From Paracoccus aestuarii (GTDB lineage Bacteria > Pseudomonadota > Alphaproteobacteria > Rhodobacterales > Rhodobacteraceae): DNA of 64,000 bases. The stretch is from the NCBI RefSeq assembly GCF_028553885.1, contig NZ_CP067170.1, positions 1 through 64,000 on the forward strand, in the 5' to 3' direction. Positions 25,196 to 37,688 of this stretch are shown here, in pieces (position 1 is the first letter of the stretch; every line of letters begins with the position of its first letter). Position numbers and translations under genes: made by a program. Below the pieces are notes generated by a model. The model saw only the letters and a program-made list of their open reading frames with translations, was not told the DNA's origin and searched no databases.

Positions 25196-25292
25196 CCCGG
25201 ACTTGTTCGTTTGGCGCAAGCGGGCCTCCACAAGTTCCCCGCGCGTGCGGGGATATAAGGACTTATTCTTTATGGCGTAAGCGAACGGACGC
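25179..25292 (+). ncRNA. degenerate two-repeat mini-CRISPR between cas3 and cas8e
   Basis: Two sequences related to the array repeat lie exactly one repeat-spacer unit (61 bp) apart, measured at GGGAT (25189 and 25250). The second (25234-25260) keeps the full 6-bp Cas6e hairpin CCCCGC/GCGGGG with loop GCGT instead of ACAC, and ends ATAAGG instead of GAACCG. The first is shorter (TTCCCGAACGGGATGACCCG) and covers the cas3 stop. The two following spacer-like stretches are themselves similar (ACTTGTTC... and ACTTATTC..., 19 of 23 aligned positions), and the second ends in an AAGCG/CGCTT hairpin. This fits a CRISPR-derived regulatory RNA of the CreR or CreA type; the role is inferred. Confidence 0.6.
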
Positions 25293-25325
25293 TTGACGGC
25301 TTTTGGCGGATAGGAGATAAATAAA

Positions 25326-25350
25326 AAGCCTCGGGACGAATCCCGAGGCT
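25326..25350 (-). terminator. strong hairpin with minus-strand U-tract
   Basis: AGCCTCGGGA (25327-25336), loop CGAA, TCCCGAGGCT (25341-25350): a perfect 10-bp stem. On the minus strand it is followed by TTTTTATTT, a good intrinsic terminator, implying a minus-strand transcript arising in 25351-25520. On the plus strand no U-run follows. Confidence 0.65.
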
Positions 25351-25406
25351 GTTAGGCCCGAACATCAACCCGCTGTTCCAGCAGCAAGTCAGAGGAGGCA
25401 GATCCA

Positions 25407-25424
25407 GTGCTAAAAATACCCTAG
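25407..25424 (+). other. five-codon rare-codon mini-ORF with strong ribosome site
   Basis: AGGAGG (25393-25398) is followed 8 bp later by GTG CTA AAA ATA CCC TAG. CTA, AAA and ATA are all rare in this GC-rich genome. A hairpin with a T-run follows immediately. The layout resembles tRNA-sequestering CreT toxins, which encode a start plus rare codons. No protein evidence is possible at this length. Confidence 0.35.
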
Positions 25425-25429
25425 AAAGC

Positions 25430-25501
25430 CCCTCATCCGGACAAGCATACTTATATGCTTTTTTCTGATGAGGGCAAGGCCCGTGCATTTGTGCGGGCCT
25501 T
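25430..25501 (+). terminator. nested hairpins before cas8e
   Basis: Inner stem AAGCATA-CTTA-TATGCTT (25443-25460) is followed by TTTT, an intrinsic terminator on the plus strand. It is enclosed by an outer stem CCCTCATC/GATGAGGG (25430-25437, 25467-25474). A second hairpin AAGGCCCG/CGGGCCTT spans 25476-25501, 27 bp before the cas8e start. The stack could end the short upstream transcript and set cas8e apart from cas3, or act as an attenuator. Confidence 0.6.
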
Positions 25502-25528
25502 ATGCTGTGATGTCTCAAGGAGATTTCG

Positions 25529-26973
25529 ATGCCCCTCAACCTCATCACCGATCCGTGGATTCCCGTTCGCTGCACCGATGGCCGCCGCGTCATCCGCCCC
25601 GACCAGATCGCCGAACCCGATGTGCTGTTCCCCGACTGGCCGCGTGCCGATCTTAACATCGCCTGTCTCGAGTTGCTGATCGGTCTAGTCTATCTTGCCG
25701 ATCCAGTAGATGAGGTCGAGGACTGGGCCGAGCGCGGCCCCGACCCGGAGCGGCTGCGGGCGGCGCTGGAACCCTTGGCACCGGCTTTCAGTCTAGGCGG
25801 CGACGGACCACGCTTTCTTCAGGACCAGGAGCGGTTCGAGGCGGCGAATGGCAAGGTTGAGATCGCCTCTCCTGACATGCTGTTCATCGACTCTGCAGGC
25901 GGCAATACGGCTCGGAACAATGCCGACCTGATGGTGCGGCGCGGTCGCTATCCGCGGCTGGATCCCGCGCTGGCCGCCATGGCGCTGTTCACGTTGCAGT
26001 CGCAGGCACCGGCAGGCGGGGCGGGCAATCGCACCTCGATGCGCGGTGGCGGGCCGATGGTAACGCTGGTCCAACCGGCCATGCCGGGGCTGTGGCATCT
26101 GATTTGGGCGAATGTGCCTCTGGGCCGTCCACAAGGGCATAGGGCGCTGCCATGGATGGCGCCGACCCGGCGATCCGAGGGCGGCGTCGCCACGCACCCG
26201 CCAGAGGACGGCAATCTGGCCGAGGCGTTCTTCGGGATGCCCCGCAGGCTGCGCCTCATCTTCGAGGGTGATCAGGTGACCGGCGTGCTGCAGAAGCCCT
26301 ATGGTGCAAATTATGCGGAATGGGAGCATCCCCTGACGCCTCATTACCGGATGAAGGACGGGGGCGACCTGTTGCCTCAGCATCCGCGCGCCGGGGCCTT
26401 TGGATATCGCAACTGGCTCGGGATCAACGCCGCCTCGCACAGCGATCTGCGCCGTCAGGCCGCGGCGCTGACGGGCTATCGCGAGCGGGTCGACAGCACC
26501 GAGGGTGCAGCGGTTATCGTAGCGGGCTGGGCGATGGATAACATGAAGCCGCGCGATTTCATCCTGTCCCTTGAACCGCTGATTGCCGATGGTGAGACGC
26601 TTGACCGTATCCATCGTATGGTTGCCGCTGCGGAGATTTGCGCCCCCGCCTTGCGACAGTCGCTTAAACCCGTGATGGGTGAGGGCACCGCTCTTGATGC
26701 GCTGCGCGAAGAGTTTTTCTTGCGCACACAGGGCCCCTTCGAGGCTCTGTCCGCGCAGCCAGGCAATGAAGCCCAGTGGCTGGATGAGATGCGGCAGGCG
26801 GCCCTGCGGATCTTCGACGGAGCGGCCACGTCCCGCTTGGGGACCGCGCGCATTACCGAGGTCGAAGGCATTCTGCGCGAACGCAACCTGTTGCTGAGGC
26901 TGTTCAGCGGTCAAGGCAAACTTGGAGCAAAGCTCTATGCGGAACTGAGGCTGGCAAGTGGGGAGAAAGCTGC

Positions 26974-26977
<4 letters not shown>
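25529..26977 (+). CDS. cas8e: Cas8e (CasA/Cse1), Cascade large subunit
   Basis: A 482-residue large subunit of type I-E Cascade, which recognises the PAM and positions Cas3. The start MPLNLITDPWIPVRCTDGR is the conserved Cse1 opening (NLI.dPWIPV). LNIACLELLIGLVYLADP and GPRFLQDQERFEAANGKVEI are further family landmarks, and the C-terminal four-helix bundle runs from about residue 350. AAGGAG precedes ATG 25529 by 6 bp. It begins the cas8e-cse2-cas7e-cas5e-cas6e-cas1-cas2 operon, in which all adjacent genes overlap by 4-8 bp. Confidence 0.95.
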
Positions 26978-29243
<2,266 letters not shown>

Positions 29244-29247
<4 letters not shown>

Positions 29248-29947
29248 GCCTGTTTCTGTCGCGCCTGACCCTGTCGAACGCCCCTTCGGTCGCGGCGTTG
29301 AAGCGCCTGATCGACCCTGAGGAACGCGGGCGCGCGCAGGACGCCCATCACCGCTTGTTGTGGTCGGCCTTCGCCGGCGATCCCGATGCCCCACGCGATT
29401 TCCTGTGGCGGGCCGAGGGAAACGGCGTGTTCTTCGTCCTGTCGCGCCGACGCCCGACCGACTCGCCCTTTTTCCGTCCCCCCGAGGTCAAGGAATTCGC
29501 GCCCGCGCTGGCGCCCGGCGACCGGCTGGATTTCGTGCTGCGCGCCAATGCCACGCGCACGCGAAAAACGGGAGAGATGACGGCCTCAGGCAAGGAACGG
29601 CGGAAGCATGACGACGTGGTCATGCATGCAATCCGCGATCTTCCCAAGGGCGAACGGGCCGAGGCTCGGATGGGCGCCGCCGAGGCCGCAGGCCGTGCTT
29701 GGCTGGACGGACAGGGAAGCCGCAGCGGCTTTGGCGTGGAACGTGCTGAGGTTTCAGACTATTCCGTGGTGGCGCTTCCCGACCACCGCGGCCCCCGCAA
29801 GAGGCAGCCCCAGTTCGGGGTGTTAGACCTGTCAGGCATGATCCGCATTGAAGATCCGGTTCTGTTCATCGACAGCATGGCGCAAGGCTTTGGTCGCGCG
29901 AAATCTTTCGGTCATGGGCTGATGATGATCCGTCGAGCCACGCTGCC

Positions 29948-29951
<4 letters not shown>
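29244..29951 (+). CDS. cas6e: Cas6e (CasE), crRNA-processing endonuclease
   Basis: A 235-residue double-ferredoxin-fold RNase that cuts the repeat at the base of its hairpin and stays on the crRNA 3' end. MSLFLSRLTLS, QDAHHRLLWSAF (catalytic-His region near residue 35) and the C-terminal Gly-rich loop GFGRAKSFGHGLMMIRR are characteristic. The same enzyme could process the intact hairpin of the degenerate repeat at 25234-25260. Confidence 0.94.
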
Positions 29952-31167
<1,216 letters not shown>

Positions 31168-31225
31168 GATCGGTAGAACCGACGAGCTTCAAATTGTATC
31201 GGTAGATCAACAGTTTGTAGCAAGA
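31168..31225 (+). promoter_or_regulatory. short CRISPR leader with IHF-like site
   Basis: The 58 bp between cas2 and the first repeat are AT-richer than the genome. GATCAACAGTTTG (31205-31217) matches the IHF consensus WATCAANNNNTTR except for its first base and lies 9 bp upstream of repeat 1, as in I-E leaders where IHF bending directs leader-end integration. An obvious array promoter was not identified; it may lie within cas2. Confidence 0.55.
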
Positions 31226-34200
31226 CTGTTCCCCGCACACGCGGGGATGAACCGGAAGGCAACCGCACGCTGGACCAAAACGCGATCTGTTCCCCGCACA
31301 CGCGGGGATGAACCGCCCTGGGGCAAGGCAGAGACCTCGATCACCTCCTGTTCCCCGCACACGCGGGGATGAACCGGGCGAGTCCTACGCTGCCATCGCA
31401 GCGCGCCTCTGTTCCCCGCACACGCGGGGATGAACCGGTTCCAAAATAGACATGCCCGCTGCCGTAGGTCTGTTCCCCGCACACGCGGGGATGAACCGGG
31501 AAAGCCGGAAACCGCCATGGTTCGATATATCTGTTCCCCGCACACGCGGGGATGAACCGCCGAGCGCCTGGCCATCGCGCAGGCGGCGGCACTGTTCCCC
31601 GCACACGCGGGGATGAACCGTCTGTCGGCGCTGCAACCATTGCTGCGATCTGCTGTTCCCCGCACACGCGGGGATGAACCGGCGTGGCGGTGGTTTTCGG
31701 TTCAGTCCCTGGCCTGTTCCCCGCACACGCGGGGATGAACCGTTGAAGTCAACCGCGCGATGGCGCTTGGGGTTCTGTTCCCCGCACACGCGGGGATGAA
31801 CCGTCCACCCCCGGATAATCCCGAAGATGGGACAACTGTTCCCCGCACACGCGGGGATGAACCGGAGTTAGAAAAATGGCCCACACCCGGCACATGCTGT
31901 TCCCCGCACACGCGGGGATGAACCGATTTCACCCCAGCTTTTCTTGCGGGGGTAGTTCTGTTCCCCGCACACGCGGGGATGAACCGGCGCTTGAGCGCGC
32001 TCATTCCCCCGCCTCCCTCTGTTCCCCGCACACGCGGGGATGAACCGATGATTTCTGGCGGTGGGTCGCGTCTTGGGCGCTGTTCCCCGCACACGCGGGG
32101 ATGAACCGGCGTCGGACAGACGGGTAACAGCCATGATTGGCTGTTCCCCGCACACGCGGGGATGAACCGCTGATACATCGCCAGCGCGGCACGGGCTACG
32201 CCTGTTCCCCGCACACGCGGGGATGAACCGTCCGCATCCGTCCGCATCGCGCAGCTCCCTCACTGTTCCCCGCACACGCGGGGATGAACCGCCATGCGTT
32301 GAGCAGGGTGTCAGTGAAGTTCGCTGTTCCCCGCACACGCGGGGATGAACCGGACCACGGCGTCGTGACCGGCTTCTTCGCCGCCTGTTCCCCGCACACG
32401 CGGGGATGAACCGACCGGCGAGCAGCTCCTGACGGCGCGGGTGACCTGTTCCCCGCACACGCGGGGATGAACCGCCCCACGTCGAGAGCCTGTGGACGCG
32501 CAATTGCTGTTCCCCGCACACGCGGGGATGAACCGATTGACGGCGCATCCGCTTCACGTTGTTGGGGCTGTTCCCCGCACACGCGGGGATGAACCGCGGC
32601 GGAGGCGGCCTGCGTGGAATGGTCCGATCTGTTCCCCGCACACGCGGGGATGAACCGGGGTTGTTCGGCAGCAGTGCGCTGTGCAAATACTGTTCCCCGC
32701 ACACGCGGGGATGAACCGCTGCCATGAAGCACCGGAGGGGCTGACATGATCTGTTCCCCGCACACGCGGGGATGAACCGGCGCAATTTCTAACGAGGCGC
32801 TGACCCGCGCCCTGTTCCCCGCACACGCGGGGATGAACCGGCGACCGGGCGCGTCTGATCGAACACGGTCTTCTGTTCCCCGCACACGCGGGGATGAACC
32901 GTTTCAAAACTGCGTTTTCTCTCGTATGTATGGCTGTTCCCCGCACACGCGGGGATGAACCGAGCGATTTACTCACTGCGCTGCTGCTGTCTGGCTGTTC
33001 CCCGCACACGCGGGGATGAACCGTTGCTTCGCGTTGATCAGCTCGACCGTGACCGCTGTTCCCCGCACACGCGGGGATGAACCGCCTCCCCGGAATGCCG
33101 AATTTTGCCGCCCTCACTGTTCCCCGCACACGCGGGGATGAACCGAAATCGCGTTCCAGATGGAGGTTTCCCGCCAGCTGTTCCCCGCACACGCGGGGAT
33201 GAACCGGTATAAGGCGCGGTGCCGCCGCTGATCCGCGACTGTTCCCCGCACACGCGGGGATGAACCGGACGGCCGCGCGGCGGACGGGTCCCTGTGGTAC
33301 TGTTCCCCGCACACGCGGGGATGAACCGAACGGCAATAGCTGGGAGCGGCGACCGCTGACCTGTTCCCCGCACACGCGGGGATGAACCGATGCGGGGGCG
33401 TTTTCTGCAACCATCGACGGACTGTTCCCCGCACACGCGGGGATGAACCGCCGGACAGCAGCGAAACGCCGTCGCTGTCCACCTGTTCCCCGCACACGCG
33501 GGGATGAACCGATTACACCGACAACTGCATCCTTGCCCGCGCCCTGTTCCCCGCACACGCGGGGATGAACCGGGGTGAATATGGGGAGTTACCCGCTAGG
33601 AACGCTGTTCCCCGCACACGCGGGGATGAACCGCTGGACGCCAACAGCAAGCCCGTCCTGCTTGACTGTTCCCCGCACACGCGGGGATGAACCGGTTTGG
33701 GCGGTTGCGCAAGCGTTCGGGGTGGCCTGTTCCCCGCACACGCGGGGATGAACCGTCATAGATCACGCCCGCGTCCGTGGCGTTTATCTGTTCCCCGCAC
33801 ACGCGGGGATGAACCGATCGAGATGTTTATCGTGACGCCGCAAACCGGCTGTTCCCCGCACACGCGGGGATGAACCGCCGGGGCGGCAGATCGAGGCCCG
33901 AGAGGTCGACTGTTCCCCGCACACGCGGGGATGAACCGGTCATGGGCGGGCACTTGGTGACGGTGCCGCCCTGTTCCCCGCACACGCGGGGATGAACCGG
34001 GCGGCGCGGCGGGCCTCGGGGTCAGTTATGCCTGTTCCCCGCACACGCGGGGATGAACCGGCAGCCTTCTCAATCAGATGGTGCAGAACGCCCTGTTCCC
34101 CGCACACGCGGGGATGAACCGATGCTGGTGGCCAGCGATCCCTGATCCTGTCGCTGTTCCCCGCACACGCGGGGATGAACCGAGAAGCTGACCGCCCTGC

Positions 34201-34792
34201 AGATCGACCTGGACCTGTTCCCCGCACACGCGGGGATGAACCGCTGGCGGACATGGCTGCCTCGCGCGCTTTTGACTGTTCCCCGCACACGCGGGGATGA
34301 ACCGAACCGCCGTGCGTCCACCCTCGCCGCCTGTGGCTGTTCCCCGCACACGCGGGGATGAACCGATTCCGTTCCGCCGCGCTACGGTTCGTCAGGCCTG
34401 TTCCCCGCACACGCGGGGATGAACCGGGCGACAGGCGCACCGGCGAGCCATAGACGCGCTGTTCCCCGCACACGCGGGGATGAACCGGTGCTGATCCAAG
34501 GCTCTCTTGCCGAGAACCACTGTTCCCCGCACACGCGGGGATGAACCGGATCTGATCGACACGCGCTACCCCAGCAACGCCTGTTCCCCGCACACGCGGG
34601 GATGAACCGCCTGTTATCCGCGTCACTATCGACGCTTGGGGCTGTTCCCCGCACACGCGGGGATGAACCGCTGCACCCGAACGTCTTCATCGGCTGTGCG
34701 GGCTGCTCCCCGCACACGCGGGGATGAACCGACCCCTACAGCCGCAACGATGGGGATTGGATCCTGTTCCCCGCACACGCGGGGAGAAAACG
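31226..34792 (+). CRISPR. type I-E CRISPR array, 59 repeats and 58 spacers
   Basis: The 29-bp repeat starts CTGTTCCCCGCACAC and ends GCGGGGATGAACCG, with a CCCCGC/GCGGGG hairpin. First repeat 31226-31254, last 34764-34792; the distance (3,538 bp) is exactly 58 units of 61 bp, and spacers read are 32 bp. Repeats are identical except at the distal end: the 58th has C for T at position 4 (34703-34731) and the 59th ends GAGAAAACG, marking it as the oldest, leader-distal repeat. Identical spacers were not noticed by eye. Orientation is supported by the upstream cas operon, leader and distal repeat decay. Confidence 0.98.
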
Positions 34793-34907
34793 GTGGGGGT
34801 TATCGATAGTGTCCCACTGCTAAGCGGCAAGCAGGCGCAGGGGCCTCAGAAGCTGCGACGGCAGCGTGACAGTTGACGAACCACGGGCGCACTGCTGGGT
34901 CAGTGGG

Positions 34908-36161
34908 TCAGGATCCTAGCAATCGAAGCGACGGCACACTGTCGCCACCGGTCACGAAGTCTGCCCAATCCTGCATCATCGGCCTCCGCTCCTCCAGGAG
35001 GTCCTCACGCATGTAGGCCGCTTCGAGGGGAGGCAGGCCGTGAGCCAGAGCAAACTCTATGGTGTCCCGCTGGTAACAGCCCTGCGACCGCGCCCACCCC
35101 TTGAAACTCGCCCGGGCGCCGTGGCCAGTGATGGAGGCATCAAAACGCTTGAGCAGGTTGAGCGCAGCATTTTCCGATATGACACCGCTTTTGGTGTGGG
35201 GCTTCGAGAAAAGATATCCATCTCCACCGGAAAGGATCGCCATGTTGTCCAAGATGGTCGCAATATGGCGGCTGACCGGGACGCGATGGCTCTGACCCAT
35301 CTTCATATACTCCGCAGGCGTCTCCCAGACCTCCAGAGGCGGTCCGCTGAACCACGAATGCCGCGCGAACCTGACCTCGCCGGTCCGCTTTGCGCTCAGC
35401 AGCAGTAGCATCACGAACTGGCGGGTGATCTCGTCGCAGCGCACCTCCACCAACCACTGCCACAGATCCGGCATCCGCTCCCAGGGGAGCGATCCGAAAT
35501 GCTGCGTCTTCCGGCGAACCCTGCCGAAGGCGGTTTGCGGATTGAAGCGGGCCGGGTTCGACGTGATGTGGCTTTGCAACTCGGCCAGTTCGAAGATTTC
35601 CTGCAGTCGCCCGAGAGTGCGGCGCGCCGTCTCGTTCTTCTCGTGCCAGATCGGCCTCAAAGTATCGACGACTTCAGGTTTCGTGATCTCTGTGATCGGG
35701 CGATCCGCCAAGCGGGGGAAGGTGTAGGTTTCGATGGTCGTCCAGTTCTGCGCGATGTGCTTGCCGTTCTTCAGGCCGTGACGCTTCCGCTCGAACCAGT
35801 CCGCCGCAACCTCCCGGAACAGCACGGCCGGCTTGGAGGGCTTCGCAGAGTCCTGGCTCGCATGATCCGCGTCGAAAGTGCTGGTAGCCAGTGCTGCGCG
35901 CAGGCGGCTGGCGCTCCAGTCCCGAGCAACCTGGAGCCGGATCCAAGCCGCCGTTTCGCGCGCTTCCTTCAAAGAGAGCTTGGGGAAGTCACCCAAGGTA
36001 ATCCACAAGCGGCGTTTATCCCCCCGCTCGCGAGGGACCTGAACCTGAAAGCGCTTTGCGCCGGAAGGATATAGGCGGACATAAAGGCCGTTCCCATCGC
36101 TGAGGCGCTCCTTGTCAATACCGAACCTGGCAGCCTCAAGCTTCTTTACTGTGAGAGACAT
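34908..36161 (-). CDS. P4-type tyrosine site-specific integrase
   Basis: A 417-residue integrase: N-terminal DUF4102-like arm-binding domain (LSDGNGLYVRLYPSGAKRF, WITLGDFPKLSLKEARE), core-binding SAM-like domain (about 110-200), and catalytic domain. Visible active-site residues: Arg in SAKRTGEVRF, HGARASFKGWA (HxxR), and Tyr in LEAAYMREDLLEERRPMMQDW. Such integrases drive genomic islands and P4-like satellites into tRNA or other sites. It is oriented toward the CRISPR array, 115 bp beyond its end, which suggests that the CRISPR-Cas region lies on an integrated island. Looks intact. Confidence 0.9.
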   Translation of the reverse strand: MSLTVKKLEAARFGIDKERLSDGNGLYVRLYPSGAKRFQVQVPRERGDKRRLWITLGDFPKLSLKEARETAAWIRLQVARDWSASRLRAALATSTFDADHASQDSAKPSKPAVLFREVAADWFERKRHGLKNGKHIAQNWTTIETYTFPRLADRPITEITKPEVVDTLRPIWHEKNETARRTLGRLQEIFELAELQSHITSNPARFNPQTAFGRVRRKTQHFGSLPWERMPDLWQWLVEVRCDEITRQFVMLLLLSAKRTGEVRFARHSWFSGPPLEVWETPAEYMKMGQSHRVPVSRHIATILDNMAILSGGDGYLFSKPHTKSGVISENAALNLLKRFDASITGHGARASFKGWARSQGCYQRDTIEFALAHGLPPLEAAYMREDLLEERRPMMQDWADFVTGGDSVPSLRLLGS

Positions 36162-36466
36162 GTGTTTTCCTTTCGGGTGTTACCCTGCTAGGAAAAGGGT
36201 ATCCAACGGCATCGAGCTTGACTAAGCGCGCATGAGGGGCTGAGAGCATTATTGAGGAATAAAATTATTTACAAACAATAACTTGCGATCATTTCGCGAC
36301 GTCCCCTGAGGCATCGTGCATGGCTCGCTTGAACTTCTTCGTCTCCGCCACCTTTGGACAGGTTTTCTCAACGAAAACAACTGATTGGTGACAGATCTAG
36401 AGACCGCAAGGTGACACATAAGGTGACGCCGTGGTCTTACTGTCAGAATCAGGGGCTTTTCGCTTG

Positions 36467-36642
36467 TCTGCCAAGTACATCCATAAAAAGGGCAATGTCT
36501 GGTATTTCCCGCGTCGCGTCAGGACTGGCTGCGAGGGCCTGCATCGAGACGCTACAGGCAAGCCTCAATCGATGCTGTTCTTTTCGCTCAAGCTGGGTGA
36601 TCAGCTGGCGGCAGCTAAGCCCGTCTATAACATTTATTTGCC
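36467..36642 (+). pseudogene. N-terminal fragment of a second phage-type integrase
   Basis: The reading frame here gives LSAKYIHKKGNVWYFPRRV followed by SLKLGDQLAAAKPVYN, matching the start of DUF6538-type tyrosine recombinases (short beta domain then SLxTGD..AA.). The rest of the integrase is missing and the frame runs on into the promoter and start of the BON gene. It marks an older or partial integration at the right edge of the island. Confidence 0.55.
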
Positions 36643-36668
36643 GGAACAGTTGGCCGCCGCCCCCTGTT
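36643..36668 (+). promoter_or_regulatory. EcfG-type promoter upstream of BON-domain gene
   Basis: GGAAC at 36643-36647, 17-bp spacer, TGTT at 36665-36668; ATG follows at 36722 with AGGAGG upstream. Confidence 0.6.
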
Positions 36669-36721
36669 TCTTCTGCATCCGAGGTGCCCGAAGGCGCCCG
36701 TGTCTACAGGAGGAACACGAC

Positions 36722-37465
36722 ATGGCTAACGAATACGACGACCGAGATCGCATGGGCCGCCCCGGCCGCGACTATGGCAATCGCGACGCATCGCGCAATT
36801 CGCGCGACTGGACCGACAAGGCCGCCGACGAGGTCAAGTCCTGGGTCGGCGACGACCAGGCCGAGCGCCGCCGCGACATGGATGAGCGCCGCGAGCGTTA
36901 CGATGACGGCAGCCGGGCGCGGTCCCATGACCGCGGCTATGGGCAGGCCGACCGCTATGGCCGCGACGACGACGGCTATGGCCGCCGCGGAGGCCTGCGG
37001 GCCGAGCGGGGCTTTGACCCCTATGCGTCCAATGACGGCTATGGCCGGTCCCGCGGCCGCGACGACCGCGATGACGAGCGTGGCTTTTTTGACCGCGCGG
37101 GCGACGAGGTCGCCTCGTGGTTCGGCGACGAGGAGGCCAGCCGCCGCCGCGAGATGGACAAGCATCGCGGCAAGGGCCCCAAGGGCTATACCCGGTCGGA
37201 CGAGCGCATCAAGGAAGATGTCAGTGAGCGCCTGATGGATGACGGCCGTCTCGACGCGACCGAGATCGAGGTGACGGTGCAGGACGGCGAGGTGACCCTG
37301 AACGGCACGGTCCCCGAGCGTTTCGCCAAGCGCCATGCCGAGGATGTGGCCGAGCGCGCCTCGGGTGTGAAGCACGTCCAGAACAACCTGCGCGTGGCGG
37401 CGACCGGCCAGGCCGCGGGATCGCCGCTGACGGCGGATCCGGCGCGCGATCGCGGGATCCTCTGA
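36722..37465 (+). CDS. BON-domain protein with duplicated SW-GDE motif
   Basis: A 247-residue, highly charged protein. Two related segments, DKAADEVKSWVGDDQAERRR (about 31-50) and DRAGDEVASWFGDEEASRRR (about 123-142), flank an Arg/Asp/Gly/Tyr-rich linker; a BON domain (IKEDVSERLMDD... VTVQDGEVTLNGTVPERFAK) occupies about 162-230. BON domains bind membranes or other proteins in osmotic-shock and secretion proteins. No signal peptide is seen, so it is probably cytoplasmic. The strong AGGAGG site and EcfG-like promoter suggest abundant stress-induced expression. The linker is likely disordered. Confidence 0.8.
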   Translation: MANEYDDRDRMGRPGRDYGNRDASRNSRDWTDKAADEVKSWVGDDQAERRRDMDERRERYDDGSRARSHDRGYGQADRYGRDDDGYGRRGGLRAERGFDPYASNDGYGRSRGRDDRDDERGFFDRAGDEVASWFGDEEASRRREMDKHRGKGPKGYTRSDERIKEDVSERLMDDGRLDATEIEVTVQDGEVTLNGTVPERFAKRHAEDVAERASGVKHVQNNLRVAATGQAAGSPLTADPARDRGIL

Positions 37466-37508
37466 TTCCGGCATCCTTGCCGTGACCCCGCGTCATGCCA
37501 TGCCATAT

Positions 37509-37531
37509 GCGGGCGCCCCCCGGGTGCCCGC
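37509..37531 (+). terminator. hairpin after BON gene
   Basis: GCGGGCGCC and GGGTGCCCGC form a 9-10 bp stem with one mismatch, followed by ATTTCCC. A weak-tailed candidate terminator 44 bp after the BON stop. Confidence 0.45.
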
Positions 37532-37688
37532 ATTTCCCTGTCCCCGGGCTGGCTGACGGGTCTGGCTGGTCCCAATGCCCCTGAAACGGCCCGGTGGCAC
37601 AGGCCGATCTGTCGCCATCATGGTTTACCGGCAGGTCGGCGATCCCTATATTCGACACCTGACCCCATTTCCAGAAAACGAGCATCGC

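Noticed and set aside
25271..25279. ATG GCG TAA directly after the second degenerate repeat as a minimal toxin ORF
   Set aside because: No Shine-Dalgarno precedes it, and GCG is not a rare codon here; the mini-ORF at 25407 is the better candidate.
25270..25659. 129-codon minus-strand frame between cas3 and cas8e
   Set aside because: It crosses the terminator hairpins and the cas8e start antisense, and shows no family pattern; the interval is better explained by RNA structures.
36331..36350. GTCTCCGCCA resembling the 3' end of a tRNA-Ser at the island edge
   Set aside because: No T-loop, anticodon or acceptor partner can be folded from the upstream sequence, so a tRNA gene or fragment is not supported.
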